Assembly (NCBI GenBank): GCA_016200225.1
Contig: JACQFD010000020.1
Coordinates: forward strand, 1-64,000
DNA length: 64,000 nt
Source: Planctomycetota bacterium
GTDB lineage: Bacteria > Planctomycetota > UBA1135 > JACQFD01
Direction of reading: 5' to 3'
A program made the translations under genes and the position numbers. Below the pieces are notes generated by a model. It had not been told where the DNA came from, did not search any database, and saw only the letters and a program-made list of their open reading frames with translations. Below, piece by piece: positions 17,909 to 29,750 of this stretch; within the stretch, counting starts at the first letter, position 1; every line of letters begins with the position of its first letter.

Positions 17909-19135
17909 ATGATGACACAATTACAGATCTCGTCGTTTTTAGTATTGTCATTGGCATTCGCCGGGGGCGGCAAAGGCGATGACAACGACGCGGGCGAGAG
18001 CTCGATGGCGCCCTTGATTGCGTCTCCCGTCGCGGGCGCGACCGGCAAAATTGAAGTTAACAAATCCGGCACCGAGCAGGAATTCCACGTAGCCGCGAAA
18101 GGCATCGCCGCTTCGCTTTCGGTGGGCCCGCTTGCCGTGTGGATGGAAGACGCGGGACAAAACTTCTTTAAAGTTTCGAGCATGTCGCAACTCGGCGCGA
18201 GCGACCATTGGTTGCTAAAATTGGAATCGAATTCCGGCGCGCCCGCGGCGCTCGGTGTCGCCGACGTGGCGGATCTTACAAATCGCAAGGCGCAGGTGCG
18301 CGACGCGGCGGGAATTATAATATTCCTCGAAGGAACGATTCCAGCTCCGGAAGTTGACGCGGGCGGTGGCGGAAAATCCAAAAGCCCCGTCGAATTCGGC
18401 GCCGTGAGTCTGCAGCGCCCCATGAATCCTCCCGATTCGGACGCGATGGGATCTGTAAATATAAAGGTCAAGGGAACCGAATCCGAATTCGACGTCGAAG
18501 CCGAAAAACTCGACACCGGCGCGAATGCGAGCTTCTCGGTTCAGGTTGAAACCGGCGTCGGAACGAATATTTACTTTCTCGTCGGCCCGATGACGCTTTC
18601 CGGAGACGAGTGGAATCTCGAACTCGAAGGCTCGGGCTCGCCGCCCGTGGCGCTTCAAGTCGCGAGCATATCCGATCTCGCCGGCCGAAACTTACAGATC
18701 ATCGATCATAACAATGCGGTCGTGCTTCAGGGAATTCTGCCCGCGCCGACCACCGCGATCGGAACGGGAAATGTTAATAAAACGGCGAGCTTGACGATCG
18801 CCGCCAATTCGCCGAGCGCGAAAGCTAACGGTAAAATTCGTTCGAAGTTCATCGCAAAACACGGTTCGTCCGAACTCGATGTCCGCGCCGCGAATCTCGC
18901 CGCCGGCAATGTATACAATCTTTTCGTCGAGGACGGCGTCGGGAGCAACGTGTTTGTCAACGAAGGCGCGATCGATATCAAAGGCAAGAAAACGCTTTCG
19001 GGGCGGATCCTTTTCGCGACGAAAAAAGGCGATATGTTACCGTTCGGCGCGTCGAATATTAGTATACTGTCGAATCGTAAAATTGAAATTCGCGACGGCG
19101 GCGGGGTCGCGCACTTGAAAGGCATCGTGCCGTAG
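17909..19135 (+). CDS. exported three-repeat protein, first of a tandem pair
   Basis: A signal peptide (MMTQLQISSFLVLSLAFAG) is followed by a Gly/Asp-rich linker and three divergent repeats of about 105 residues. Each repeat has a strand-rich core and ends with an Arg-x-x-Gln/Glu-Val/Ile-x-Asp segment followed by a hydrophobic strand and Gly-x-Ile/Leu-Pro. Examples are RKAQVRDAAG, RNLQIIDHNN and RKIEIRDGGG. Within repeats, a phrase like VEDGVGSNVF or VETGVGTNIY recurs. No known family was recognised. The frame is open from an ATG at 17855 (also giving 426 codons), but the start at 17909 begins at the signal peptide. The downstream gene is a paralogue of nearly the same architecture. Confidence 0.65.
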   Translation: MMTQLQISSFLVLSLAFAGGGKGDDNDAGESSMAPLIASPVAGATGKIEVNKSGTEQEFHVAAKGIAASLSVGPLAVWMEDAGQNFFKVSSMSQLGASDHWLLKLESNSGAPAALGVADVADLTNRKAQVRDAAGIIIFLEGTIPAPEVDAGGGGKSKSPVEFGAVSLQRPMNPPDSDAMGSVNIKVKGTESEFDVEAEKLDTGANASFSVQVETGVGTNIYFLVGPMTLSGDEWNLELEGSGSPPVALQVASISDLAGRNLQIIDHNNAVVLQGILPAPTTAIGTGNVNKTASLTIAANSPSAKANGKIRSKFIAKHGSSELDVRAANLAAGNVYNLFVEDGVGSNVFVNEGAIDIKGKKTLSGRILFATKKGDMLPFGASNISILSNRKIEIRDGGGVAHLKGIVP

Positions 19136-19167
19136 TTTTTCGGCTGTCGGACATGGTTTGTTTTCTT

Positions 19168-19197
19168 GATCGCGGGTGGCGCAAACCACCCGCGATC
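19168..19197 (+). terminator. 12-bp perfect hairpin after the first three-repeat gene
   Basis: The arms 19168-19179 (GATCGCGGGTGG) and 19186-19197 are perfectly complementary with a 6-nt loop, 32 nt after the stop codon. No T-tract follows, so it is either a weak or Rho-assisted terminator or an mRNA-stabilising hairpin between the paralogues. Confidence 0.55.
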
Positions 19198-19313
19198 GTG
19201 TAAATAGTGAAAAAAAGACGAACCAAACGTAAGCCTCCGAGGTTGTCCCGACTTGGATCGATGTCCGATCGTCGATCCTGCATGCGTTCCATAACCAGCG
19301 GTCACACGAAACC

Positions 19314-20594
19314 ATGATCCTCAACGCAACATTATCCTTAGTATTATCCGTATTCGCGGCTCTGAATGGCGGGGGAAACTGCTCCGACAAAAACGGCGGA
19401 TTCGGTGGCCCCGACAAGAATGGCCCGGGCGGTTTTTCGGGAAAAATTGATATCAACGCGAGCGGAAGCATCAGCCCGCTGACACCGTTGGTTGCTTCGC
19501 CGGCGCAGAGCGCGTCGGGGGTCGTCGAAATCGACAGCGGCTGGTGGAATTTTCAAGGCTTCGGCGTTCGTGCGAAGGGTCTGCCGACCTCGCAGCCGCC
19601 CGGACCCTTCGAAGTCTGGCTCGCGGATTCCACGGGAACTTTTTTCAAAGTGGCCAACATGTGGCCTTGGTTTGACGGCGACTGGATACTACAAATGGCG
19701 GGATACGCGTCGGCGCCCGCGGGACTCGGCGTCGCGAATGTTAGCGATCTCGCGAATCGCGCGGTGCAGGTCCGCGACGCGGGCGGCGCGAATGTTTATT
19801 TACAAGGAACGATCGGCGGCGCGTCCGGCGGCGGCGCGGGATCTTATCAAATCGGAATCATCAGTCTTTCGAGGCCCGCGACGAACCCGCCCGACGCGGA
19901 CGCGGCCGGAATTGTAAAGATGATCGAAAAACCGGGAAAAATAAAGTTCGAGACCGAAGGCTTTCACCTCGACACGGATTCCGCGGCGGCGTACAAGGTT
20001 TTTATTGAAAACTCGGCCGGCGCGAATACTTATTATCTGGTCGGCGCGATGGCGCTCGAAAACGCCGGATTCCATGACGAATGGGAACTCGAATTGACGT
20101 CGACGACCGGAGTGCCGGTCGAATTGAATGTTGCAAACCTCTCCGATCTCGGCGGAAGAAATTTGCAAATTCACGATAAGAACGACGCCGTCGTCCTCTC
20201 GGGCTTGCTTCCGGCGCTCGCGTCGACCGCCGCGGCCAGTTCGAGCAAGTCGGGATCGTTGAACGCGGCCGGAAAAACGAACGCCCGCGGAAAAGTAATA
20301 TTAAAATATGACGCCCCGCACGGAGCGACGTCGATCCAGTTGAAAGCCACGAATCTTGCGGTCGGAAACGGTTATAATGTATTCGTCGAGACGAAAGCGG
20401 GCGGCGGAGTGTTTACAAATGCCGGCGCGCTTTCGCTATCGGGGAATAAATCGATCACGGGTTTGTACAGGCGCGATTCTTCGAAGGGCCAGACGCTACC
20501 GCTCGGGCTTTCGACCGCGTCGCAATTGACCTCGCGAAAGATACAGATTCGCGACAATAACAATCAGGTCGTGCTCGCGGGCGAAATTCCGTAA
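19314..20594 (+). CDS. exported three-repeat protein, second of a tandem pair
   Basis: This 426-residue protein has a signal peptide (MILNATLSLVLSVFAALNG) and a Gly/Asp/Lys-rich linker. It carries three repeats of about 105 residues aligned one-to-one with those of the upstream gene. Repeat ends include RAVQVRDAGG, RNLQIHDKND and RKIQIRDNNN, each followed by a strand and Gly-x-Ile/Leu-Pro. A conserved internal phrase is FEVWLADSTGTFFKV, against a similar AVWMEDAGQNFFKV in the neighbour. Gene duplication is the simple explanation. The function is unknown; the exported, strand-rich, repeated design suggests surface or adhesive structure. Confidence 0.65.
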   Translation: MILNATLSLVLSVFAALNGGGNCSDKNGGFGGPDKNGPGGFSGKIDINASGSISPLTPLVASPAQSASGVVEIDSGWWNFQGFGVRAKGLPTSQPPGPFEVWLADSTGTFFKVANMWPWFDGDWILQMAGYASAPAGLGVANVSDLANRAVQVRDAGGANVYLQGTIGGASGGGAGSYQIGIISLSRPATNPPDADAAGIVKMIEKPGKIKFETEGFHLDTDSAAAYKVFIENSAGANTYYLVGAMALENAGFHDEWELELTSTTGVPVELNVANLSDLGGRNLQIHDKNDAVVLSGLLPALASTAAASSSKSGSLNAAGKTNARGKVILKYDAPHGATSIQLKATNLAVGNGYNVFVETKAGGGVFTNAGALSLSGNKSITGLYRRDSSKGQTLPLGLSTASQLTSRKIQIRDNNNQVVLAGEIP

Positions 20595-20616
20595 GTCGCC
20601 GGAATCTTAAACTAAC

Positions 20617-20645
20617 AAAAGCCCCGCCAACCGGCGGGGCTTTTT
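20617..20645. terminator. bidirectional intrinsic terminator
   Basis: Perfect 8-bp GC stem GCCCCGCC/GGCGGGGC with loop AACC, flanked by AAAA on the left and TTTTT on the right. It therefore serves the three-repeat gene on the plus strand and the convergent PrsW gene on the minus strand. Confidence 0.9.
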
Positions 20646-20658
20646 ATTTGGAGCATTT

Positions 20659-21429
20659 TTATAAGAACTTTCGCGATATCAATATCGGCGGAATCCGGCC
20701 GCCATCGAGCGCGCGGCGCTGTTGCATTCGGATGCGCATGAATCCGAGAACCCATTGGATAATAATCAAAACAAGCAGGCTCGCCGCCAGCACGGCGCCC
20801 AATGTTTCATAACCGTTCGACGCGGAGTTCTTCGCGCCGAGCGCGAGAGAATCGTAAAATCCGTGCCAGAGGGCCGGTTCGATAATGGACATGCGCCGTT
20901 CGTATCTAACTTCTCCGGCGGGCGCGTCGATATTCTCAAGATAGGCAGCCCGCGCGAGACGATCGCCCATGAATGTTCCGCAAAGCGCGTGTTCGGGCAC
21001 GGCCGTGAATGCGCGCAGGATGCCGGTGGCCGCGCCGCCCTGATATACATAAAGAAGGTTTTCGACGAGCGCGAATCCGAGCGCGACCGATACGGAATAA
21101 ACGATCCAATCGAACGGTTCATTAACATTACCGTCGCGTTTGGCGCAAAAATACAAAACCGCGCGTTTCCCGAATTCCTCGACGAGCGCGACGCCCAGAA
21201 ACATCGCGGCGACAAACGAAATCAGGCTGACACCTGGGTTGTCGAGACGGCCGAATCCGAGGCCTTCCAAAATGACTAATTCAATAATTGCCGCCGGAAT
21301 GCAAAATAATCCGCCGAAGAAAACGTACCGAAGCATGTTTCGGACCGGTTCCTTTTCATAACGATCCGCGACGTAAATACCGTGCAATAATATGAGCACG
21401 GGTCCCACGGAAAGAGCAAATAACAACAT
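20659..21429 (-). CDS. prsW: PrsW-family intramembrane protease
   Basis: The 256-residue polytopic protein has the motifs of the glutamic PrsW/CAAX-like family. These are EEFGK (84-88), ENLLY (123-127), EHALCG (146-151) and HGFYD (189-193), all within or beside membrane spans. PrsW of Bacillus cleaves anti-sigma factor RsiW at site 1. This window has two ECF sigma/anti-sigma pairs, so a similar role is conceivable, but neither pair is adjacent and the link is speculative. Confidence 0.8.
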   Translation of the reverse strand: MLLFALSVGPVLILLHGIYVADRYEKEPVRNMLRYVFFGGLFCIPAAIIELVILEGLGFGRLDNPGVSLISFVAAMFLGVALVEEFGKRAVLYFCAKRDGNVNEPFDWIVYSVSVALGFALVENLLYVYQGGAATGILRAFTAVPEHALCGTFMGDRLARAAYLENIDAPAGEVRYERRMSIIEPALWHGFYDSLALGAKNSASNGYETLGAVLAASLLVLIIIQWVLGFMRIRMQQRRALDGGRIPPILISRKFL

Positions 21430-21552
21430 GTGTCGGCTGCGGCGCGCGCGATACTAACTTTCAACGCGGCCGTTCGCACACAAATTGCCCGGTCACGAAC
21501 CGCGAATCGCGCCGTCATGGAGCGATCCGCCTTTCGGCGCTACATTGTTTGA

Positions 21553-22056
21553 ATGAACACGCTTTCCCTCAAACTCGCCGGGGAAATTGAACAACTCGTC
21601 GCGAAAAACGCGGGCGATTTTCCCATGCAGTCCGTTTTGGATCTGGTTCTGCGTGCGGCGGGCGGACAGGGCGGGACGATCCACGTCCTCGACGGACTCG
21701 GTCCGCTGCGGATCGCCGCGGCGAGCGCGAACATCCCGCCACAGGTGCTTGAGGCCGTGCGCGAAGTCCCGATCGGAAAGGGAATGGCGGGAGTGGCGGC
21801 GCAGCGACGCGAACCGGTGACAACGTGCGACTTGCAACTCGACAACGCCGGCGGCGTGGCGCGTCCGAATGCAAAAAAAACCGGCTTCCGCGGATCGATT
21901 TGCGTTCCGATGATCGCGACCGACGGCCGTCTCGCCGGCACGCTTGGCATTGGATGCGCCGAGAGCCGCGAATTTACAGAAGCCGAAGTCGGCGCGCTCC
22001 TTGCGGCGGGTAAGGCCGTCGCCGACGCACTCGGGCGGCGCGACTCGAATCATTAA
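21553..22056 (+). CDS. GAF-domain protein
   Basis: Apart from a short N-terminal helix the whole 167-residue protein is one GAF domain. Characteristic segments are GTIHVLDGLGPLRIAA, PIGKGMAGVAAQRREPV and RGSICVPMIATDGRLAGTLGI. GAF domains bind small ligands or act in dimer signalling; no output domain is attached. It lies 15 bp upstream of mqnE and begins a four-gene same-strand run. Confidence 0.8.
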   Translation: MNTLSLKLAGEIEQLVAKNAGDFPMQSVLDLVLRAAGGQGGTIHVLDGLGPLRIAAASANIPPQVLEAVREVPIGKGMAGVAAQRREPVTTCDLQLDNAGGVARPNAKKTGFRGSICVPMIATDGRLAGTLGIGCAESREFTEAEVGALLAAGKAVADALGRRDSNH

Positions 22057-22071
22057 ATTTAACTATCCGAA

Positions 22072-23223
22072 ATGACGCTTCGCCCTCTTTCGTCGCAATC
22101 GCGCGTCGCGGCCGTCGTTCGCGCCGCGGGGCTCGGGGCCGTCGGCGAAAAGATATTTAATAATATTCCGCTGACGCTCGACGATGCGGTTTTGATATAT
22201 CAACATCCGGATTTGAACGCCGTCGGAGCGCTCGCGAATTGGAAACGCGAACAAATCCACGGCGACCGCGCTTATTTCAATGTCAATCAGCATATAAATT
22301 ATACGAATATTTGCAATAAGCTCTGCCGTTTTTGCGCGTTTCAACGTCTGCCCGGCCAAAGCGGCGCATACGTCTTTACTCCCGAAGAAGCCGCGGCGAA
22401 AATTCGCGCGACGCTCGATCAGCCCGTGACCGAGGTTCACATGGTCGCGGGAATCGATCCCAAATTGACTTACGACTATTATTTAAATTTGGTGCGCGCC
22501 GTGAAGGCCGCGCGGCCCGATATCCACGTGAAAGCGTTCACGATGGTCGAAATCGAGCAAATACATAAAATATCAAAAAAATCGCTCGAGGAGGTTTTCG
22601 CGGATCTAAAGCAAGCGGGACTCGGATCCCTGCCCGGAGGCGGCGCCGAGATTTTCTCGGAACGCGTGCGAAAATTGTTATTTCCGCTGAAAATCGGAGC
22701 CGACCGCTGGCTCGAAATCGCGCGCACGGCGCATCGCTGCGGTTTGAAATCCAACTGTACGATGTTGTACGGCCACATCGAGACGAAACTCGAGAAGGCG
22801 GAACATTTATTACGATTGCGCGAATTGCAAACGGAGACCGGTGGATTCCAGACTTTCATTCCGCTTACGTTCCATCCCGAAAATACGGATATTGACGAAC
22901 TTCCGGCGTCGACGGCGGTCAACGACTTGCGCGAGATCGCCGTCGCGCGCCTCGTGCTCGATAATATTCCGCACATCAAGTCGTATTGGATACAACTCGG
23001 CGTCTCGATCGCGCAAACGGCGCTGTGCTTCGGCGCCGACGACCTCGACGGCACGGTCAAGGAAGAGCGGATTTATCACGATGCCGGCGCCGACACGCCA
23101 CAGGAGCTCGACCGCGACGAATTAATACAAATTATCCGCGCGGCCGGACGCCGCCCCGTCGAACGCGACACGCTGTATCGCGTCGTCCGCGTCGAATCCG
23201 CGGGCGCCGAATCCGTTCATTAA
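22072..23223 (+). CDS. mqnE: aminofutalosine synthase (radical SAM)
   Basis: The protein (383 residues) has the radical-SAM cluster motif CNKLCRFC within HINYTNICNKLCRFCAFQR. MqnE-type sequences follow: EVHMVAGIDPKLTYDYY, LKQAGLGSLPGGGAEIF, the TMLYGHIET segment and FIPLTFHPENT. MqnE joins an enolpyruvyl-benzoate to the adenosyl group in the futalosine route to menaquinone. Segments such as SLPGGGAEIF favour MqnE over its relative MqnC. Other mqn genes are not in this window, so the pathway is dispersed here. Confidence 0.9.
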   Translation: MTLRPLSSQSRVAAVVRAAGLGAVGEKIFNNIPLTLDDAVLIYQHPDLNAVGALANWKREQIHGDRAYFNVNQHINYTNICNKLCRFCAFQRLPGQSGAYVFTPEEAAAKIRATLDQPVTEVHMVAGIDPKLTYDYYLNLVRAVKAARPDIHVKAFTMVEIEQIHKISKKSLEEVFADLKQAGLGSLPGGGAEIFSERVRKLLFPLKIGADRWLEIARTAHRCGLKSNCTMLYGHIETKLEKAEHLLRLRELQTETGGFQTFIPLTFHPENTDIDELPASTAVNDLREIAVARLVLDNIPHIKSYWIQLGVSIAQTALCFGADDLDGTVKEERIYHDAGADTPQELDRDELIQIIRAAGRRPVERDTLYRVVRVESAGAESVH

Positions 23224-23240
23224 ATTTAATACTTTCGGGA

Positions 23241-24116
23241 GTGACGAACGCAATCGACAATCCGGGCGGCGCGCGGAATCCGGTTTCCGGACACGGAAAT
23301 GCGCACGACGACCACTGGATTGCGAGCGCGTTCCGGCTCACGGCGGGAGTCGTGACCGTCGTCGCGGGAGTCGCCGGATTATTAACATCAATTTGGATCT
23401 GGGCCATCGGCTCCGATCTTCCGTCGCCGCTCGATTCGCTGTTGCCGGATGTAATATTATCGAAAATCGCGTTTTCGTTTCTATCGATCGGCGCGTCGCT
23501 CGGCGGAATTCTCTGGCTTCGCGGCGCGCACGCGGGAGTGCCGCTTTGTTCGGGAACGTGGGCGGCGGCGGCGGCGCTCGCGGCGCGTCCGGGCGTAACG
23601 ATGAATTATGCGGGCGGACTTTCGCCGACCATACAAATACCCGCGGAAGGCCGCTCCCCGGTCGTCATCGCTATCTTTATCGGCGCCGCCGTGCTCGCCG
23701 TGCTGACGCATGGATTCTCGGGAGTCACGCGGCATTCGACCGCAAAATTGTCGTCCACGACCGGCGAAGCGATCGTGAGCGCGATATTATTAATCGGCGG
23801 CCTCGTCGCCGCGATACAATTTCAAATCGATTCGAACGCCCTCGGATCCGTCGTCGTCGAGAAAGCATTATTACCATTCATGATCGCGACCGTCGTGCTT
23901 CAGGGACTCGGACTTGCCGTGCTCGCCGGTTTCGCGATCGCGCGCGCCGGGGCAATTGTAATATTACTGGCGCTCGCGGCGGCGGTGTTTTTTCCGGATT
24001 TGTTATTTGACCGCGTTCACATGCCCGTCCCGGCGTTCTGGTCGGGCGCCTGCATCGCGGGCGCCGCATCGCTTCTTCTCCCACGCCGCCACCACGCGCA
24101 TCCGCAACACGCATGA
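23241..24116 (+). CDS. polytopic membrane protein of unknown function
   Basis: From the GTG at 23241 (preceded by CGGGA) the product has 291 residues and about seven hydrophobic spans, for example FRLTAGVVTVVAGVAGLL and ALLPFMIATVVLQGLGLAVL. It ends in a His-rich tail (RRHHAHPQHA) that could bind metal or be fortuitous. The frame is open upstream into mqnE, but that part is a shadow of mqnE. Its stop overlaps the start of the ROK kinase gene (ATGA). Confidence 0.55.
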   Translation: MTNAIDNPGGARNPVSGHGNAHDDHWIASAFRLTAGVVTVVAGVAGLLTSIWIWAIGSDLPSPLDSLLPDVILSKIAFSFLSIGASLGGILWLRGAHAGVPLCSGTWAAAAALAARPGVTMNYAGGLSPTIQIPAEGRSPVVIAIFIGAAVLAVLTHGFSGVTRHSTAKLSSTTGEAIVSAILLIGGLVAAIQFQIDSNALGSVVVEKALLPFMIATVVLQGLGLAVLAGFAIARAGAIVILLALAAAVFFPDLLFDRVHMPVPAFWSGACIAGAASLLLPRRHHAHPQHA

Positions 24117-24982
24117 ATTTACTATTCGGAGGCATCGAGGCGGGCGGCACGAAATTTCATTGCATTGTCGCGGACGCGGATCGACAAATTATCGATAAAA
24201 TTAGGATCGACACGGCGGATCCGGAGACGACCGTCGGAGATATTATTAAATTCTTCGCGGGACGCCGTCTGGCGGCCGCCGGACTCGCCTGTTTCGGGCC
24301 CGTGGACATCGACCGGCATTCGCCGACGTACGGTTATATTACCAATACGCCGAAAAAAGCGTGGATTCGATGCAACATTCTCGGAATGTTAAAATCAGGC
24401 CTCGGCGTCCCGATCGGTTTTCACACGGACGTCGTCGGTGCCGCGATCGCCGAGAGCCGCTGGGGCGCCGCCGTGGGCCGCCGGGGTGTATTGTATATTA
24501 CGGTCGGCACCGGCATCGGCGGCGGTTTTGTTTATGATGGAATTCCGCACGCAGGAACGCTGCATGGCGAGCTGGGACATATTTATATTCCGCGCGACGG
24601 CATGCCGGGCGTCTGTCCTTATCACGGCGACTGCCTCGAAGGCATCGCAAGCGGTCCCGCGATCGCGCGGCGCGCGGGCGCGCCCGCGGAGGCGCTTCCG
24701 CCCGATCACGCGGTCTGGCAAACGCAGGCGCGTTATCTTGCATTGGCGATCGTTAATTTTTTATTTACATTAACGCCCGACATCGTCGTGCTCGGCGGCG
24801 GCGTGATGCACGCGCCCGGTCTGCTCGAGCGCGTGCGCGGGGAGACCGCGCGGCTCATCGGTAATTATGGACAATTCGGCGGGATCGCAGCGAATATAAA
24901 TGATTACATCGTGCGGCCCGCTCTCGGCGACGACGCGGGCGCACTCGGGGCGGCCGCGCTGGCGATGGACGCCGCAAAAAAC

Positions 24983-25003
<21 letters not shown>
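24113..25003 (+). CDS. ROK-family sugar kinase, fructokinase-like
   Basis: The 296-residue protein shows the ATP-binding GGIEAGGTKF start and the nucleotide-site GTGIGGGFVYDG. The ROK zinc-type region follows, HGELGHIYIPRDG, then the residues CPYHGDCLEG with Cys/His ligands, and LGGGVMHAPGL near the end. The sequence CPYHGDCLEGIASGPAI is typical of the fructokinase/manno(fructo)kinase branch. It is translationally coupled to the membrane protein upstream. Its last 21 bases overlap the 3' end of the convergent P-type ATPase gene. Confidence 0.85.
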
Positions 25004-27373
<2,370 letters not shown>

Positions 27374-27395
27374 GCCGCCATTCTAACACAAAACG

Positions 27396-29327
27396 CTACG
27401 ACATCTTCGGCGGTTCGAGATGCGTCTTCGGGTTGAGGAACTTCGCCAGCACGCCGTCGAGAACGCCCGAACCGCCGCTCACGAGCACCTCGGGCACGAG
27501 TTTAACTTTCGCTTCGGCAAGCGCCGTCGCAACGTTAAGAATCGCGGTGGCATTGGCTCCAAGCGCCTCGACCTGCGCGCGGTAGCTTTCGGCGCGCGCG
27601 AGACCGACGGCCCGGATTTCGGCGCCTTTCGCGGTGCCGGTTTTCTCGACATAAGTAGCGTCGCCTTCCGCCTCGGCTTTGCGGCCCTCGGCGTTGTTTT
27701 GTTTAATTTCAATTCCGACTTTCGACTGCGCGAGCTGCGCCTGCATATCCGCGCGTCCCTTGGATTGCTCCATTTCGATGCGCTGATCCTGCGCGAGGCA
27801 CTGCTTTTTGTAAGTTTCCACCTCCTGATTCGCGATTTCGCGCTGCGTGAGAACGCTTACTAATTCTTCCGGGAACACGACGTCTTGTATATAAATGCCG
27901 CGCGTCTCGACTTGATATTGTTCCAGTTGTTTTGTAATATGCACGCGCGCTTCCTCCTGCACTTTTTGGCGCGTCGCGATGAAATCGATCGCGGGCATGC
28001 TTTGTAACTTGTCGCGGAAGTGGTTGCCCACCGCCGCCTGCAGGACTTCGTTTACAAGATTCTGCATCGTGCCGACCATCGAAATAACATAAGGCGCGGT
28101 CGTGTCCGGAACATGGATCTGCACTTGCAAATCGATATCGAATACAAATCCTTCGCGGCTCTTCGCCGTGATTTGTTTCAATCCTTTGTCGAGATTGTGC
28201 GCCTGCGAAACCGCGTCGGCCCAGTTCAACGTCAATATAAACGTTGGCACGACCTCGGGGTCGTAACATCTGGGATTGATAGCGTATTTGCCCGTGCGGA
28301 GCGGCTCTTTCCAAATGCCGCGATGTCCCGGACGAACGACGAAACCAAACTTAAACTGCGGTCCGGACGTGTCCTGGGTCACGAGTCCGACATAACCTTT
28401 CATCACGGCGACCTGTCCCTGCTGCACCACGAGCATCGGCACGATTTCGACGTGCACGAGGAACGGATTCAGCGCGTACGCGCCGTAAAGTAAAGTATCG
28501 TGCTGCAGTCCGATACGCCCGCCTTTCGTTAAGAATGCCTGGAGGTCCTGATAATTATTGTGTTCGCTGTTCATGCTGCCGAGCAGACGATCGATGATTT
28601 CGGCGTCGGTCGAGCCGGCGGCCTCCATTTTTTGTATATCTTCATATCCTCCGATGCGGCTCGCGATGTCGCCGGAAGGAAGCGGTTCGCCTTCATAAGT
28701 TGTAACAATTCCGCACACGTCGACGACGTGTCCGTCGGCTCCGATTCGCGGCTCGATCCGGACTAGATCTAACTGATCGGGACGAAGTCCGAATGAGGCC
28801 GACGACAATTTCTTGCCGAGTCTGCGGAATTCCGGAGAAATCGGAACGCCGTAAACCTGTTGTTTTGTTATGATGAGAAATGCGACAGGATGGATGGGTT
28901 CGAGCGTTCCGGGCGAGAGCACCGGCCGCTGAACGCCCTGTTGTCCGCCTTGCGCGACGAACGCGCGAATATCGTTAAACTTACCAAATTCCGATTTATA
29001 AATTGCCGATTTCGCGCCGATGGGGAGAGCGCTCCCGGCCTGTGCGATCACGACGCCGATTTCGCCCGCGGGAACCTGCACCCACGGAAACTTGTCGACG
29101 CGATAAACAATATTGAGTTTCCAACGCAATCCCGGCATTAACAAATCGGCCTGGTATCCGGCCTCTCCTTGGAAAGCGATGAGACTTCCTTCGGAGAGTT
29201 TTCTTGCCGAAAATCGTTTTGTAATAAGTCCGACCTCCGTCGGTCCGATGCGGTGAATCGACGGTAGAATTATGAATAGCAGAATAAGTCCGAGTAGGAC
29301 GCTGGCGGTTATGATAAATTCTTGCAT
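27396..29327 (-). CDS. SPFH/band 7 (flotillin-like) membrane protein
   Basis: This 643-residue protein begins with one membrane anchor (about residues 4-24, FIITASVLLGLILLFIILP). A long band-7/PHB-type domain is followed by an Ala/Glu/Gln-rich coiled-coil (about 500-600, including EIANQEVETYKKQCLAQDQR). SPFH proteins form ring or cage scaffolds in membranes. It is larger than classic flotillin because of a long middle region. The close downstream copA suggests cotranscription, not a functional link. Confidence 0.75.
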   Translation of the reverse strand: MQEFIITASVLLGLILLFIILPSIHRIGPTEVGLITKRFSARKLSEGSLIAFQGEAGYQADLLMPGLRWKLNIVYRVDKFPWVQVPAGEIGVVIAQAGSALPIGAKSAIYKSEFGKFNDIRAFVAQGGQQGVQRPVLSPGTLEPIHPVAFLIITKQQVYGVPISPEFRRLGKKLSSASFGLRPDQLDLVRIEPRIGADGHVVDVCGIVTTYEGEPLPSGDIASRIGGYEDIQKMEAAGSTDAEIIDRLLGSMNSEHNNYQDLQAFLTKGGRIGLQHDTLLYGAYALNPFLVHVEIVPMLVVQQGQVAVMKGYVGLVTQDTSGPQFKFGFVVRPGHRGIWKEPLRTGKYAINPRCYDPEVVPTFILTLNWADAVSQAHNLDKGLKQITAKSREGFVFDIDLQVQIHVPDTTAPYVISMVGTMQNLVNEVLQAAVGNHFRDKLQSMPAIDFIATRQKVQEEARVHITKQLEQYQVETRGIYIQDVVFPEELVSVLTQREIANQEVETYKKQCLAQDQRIEMEQSKGRADMQAQLAQSKVGIEIKQNNAEGRKAEAEGDATYVEKTGTAKGAEIRAVGLARAESYRAQVEALGANATAILNVATALAEAKVKLVPEVLVSGGSGVLDGVLAKFLNPKTHLEPPKMS

Positions 29328-29680
29328 GGTGGCTGCCTATATTCCAAGACTGAGTTTCGGTGGTTAATTTAATAATATTCGGGCGGATTTCAAACAAAAC
29401 TTCCGCGGCCGGCCGCCGCGCACGACGGGTCCGTGAAATATTATAATCGTCCGCGCGGAGTTCAATGGACGCCCGCCGACCGGGCGGATCTCACAATTTT
29501 GCGGAGCACGCATTCCCGCTTTGTTTACTGAAAATTCGCGGTCCGGCGGGAATCGCGGTCGACTTGCATGAAGTGCTGCAAATCTCGTTACGTGTGATTC
29601 GATTTACATGTTTTGCCTAGCTTTCGAATAGTAAGACCCTCGGGGCCGGCGTGTCAAGCCCCCTTGCGAAATACGGAGTT

Positions 29681-29703
29681 ATGCCGGTATTCCGGCATTT
29701 TTC
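29681..29703 (+). terminator. intrinsic terminator in the leader upstream of the ABC permease
   Basis: Stem ATGCCGG/CCGGCAT with loop TATT is followed by TTTTT. No plus-strand gene lies upstream, so it must end a noncoding transcript or act as an attenuator about 80 nt before the permease start. Confidence 0.7.
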
Positions 29704-29730
29704 TTTGGTATGCAAATTGATTTCAAACGT

Positions 29731-29750
29731 TAGCATGCGGAACCATGCTA
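29731..29750. promoter_or_regulatory. 20-bp inverted repeat, possible operator of the sugar ABC genes
   Basis: TAGCATG and CATGCTA are perfect inverted half-sites separated by 6 bp (CGGAAC), ending 33 bp before the GTG start at 29784. A dyad of this size in this place fits a dimeric repressor site. No regulator gene is nearby. Confidence 0.5.
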
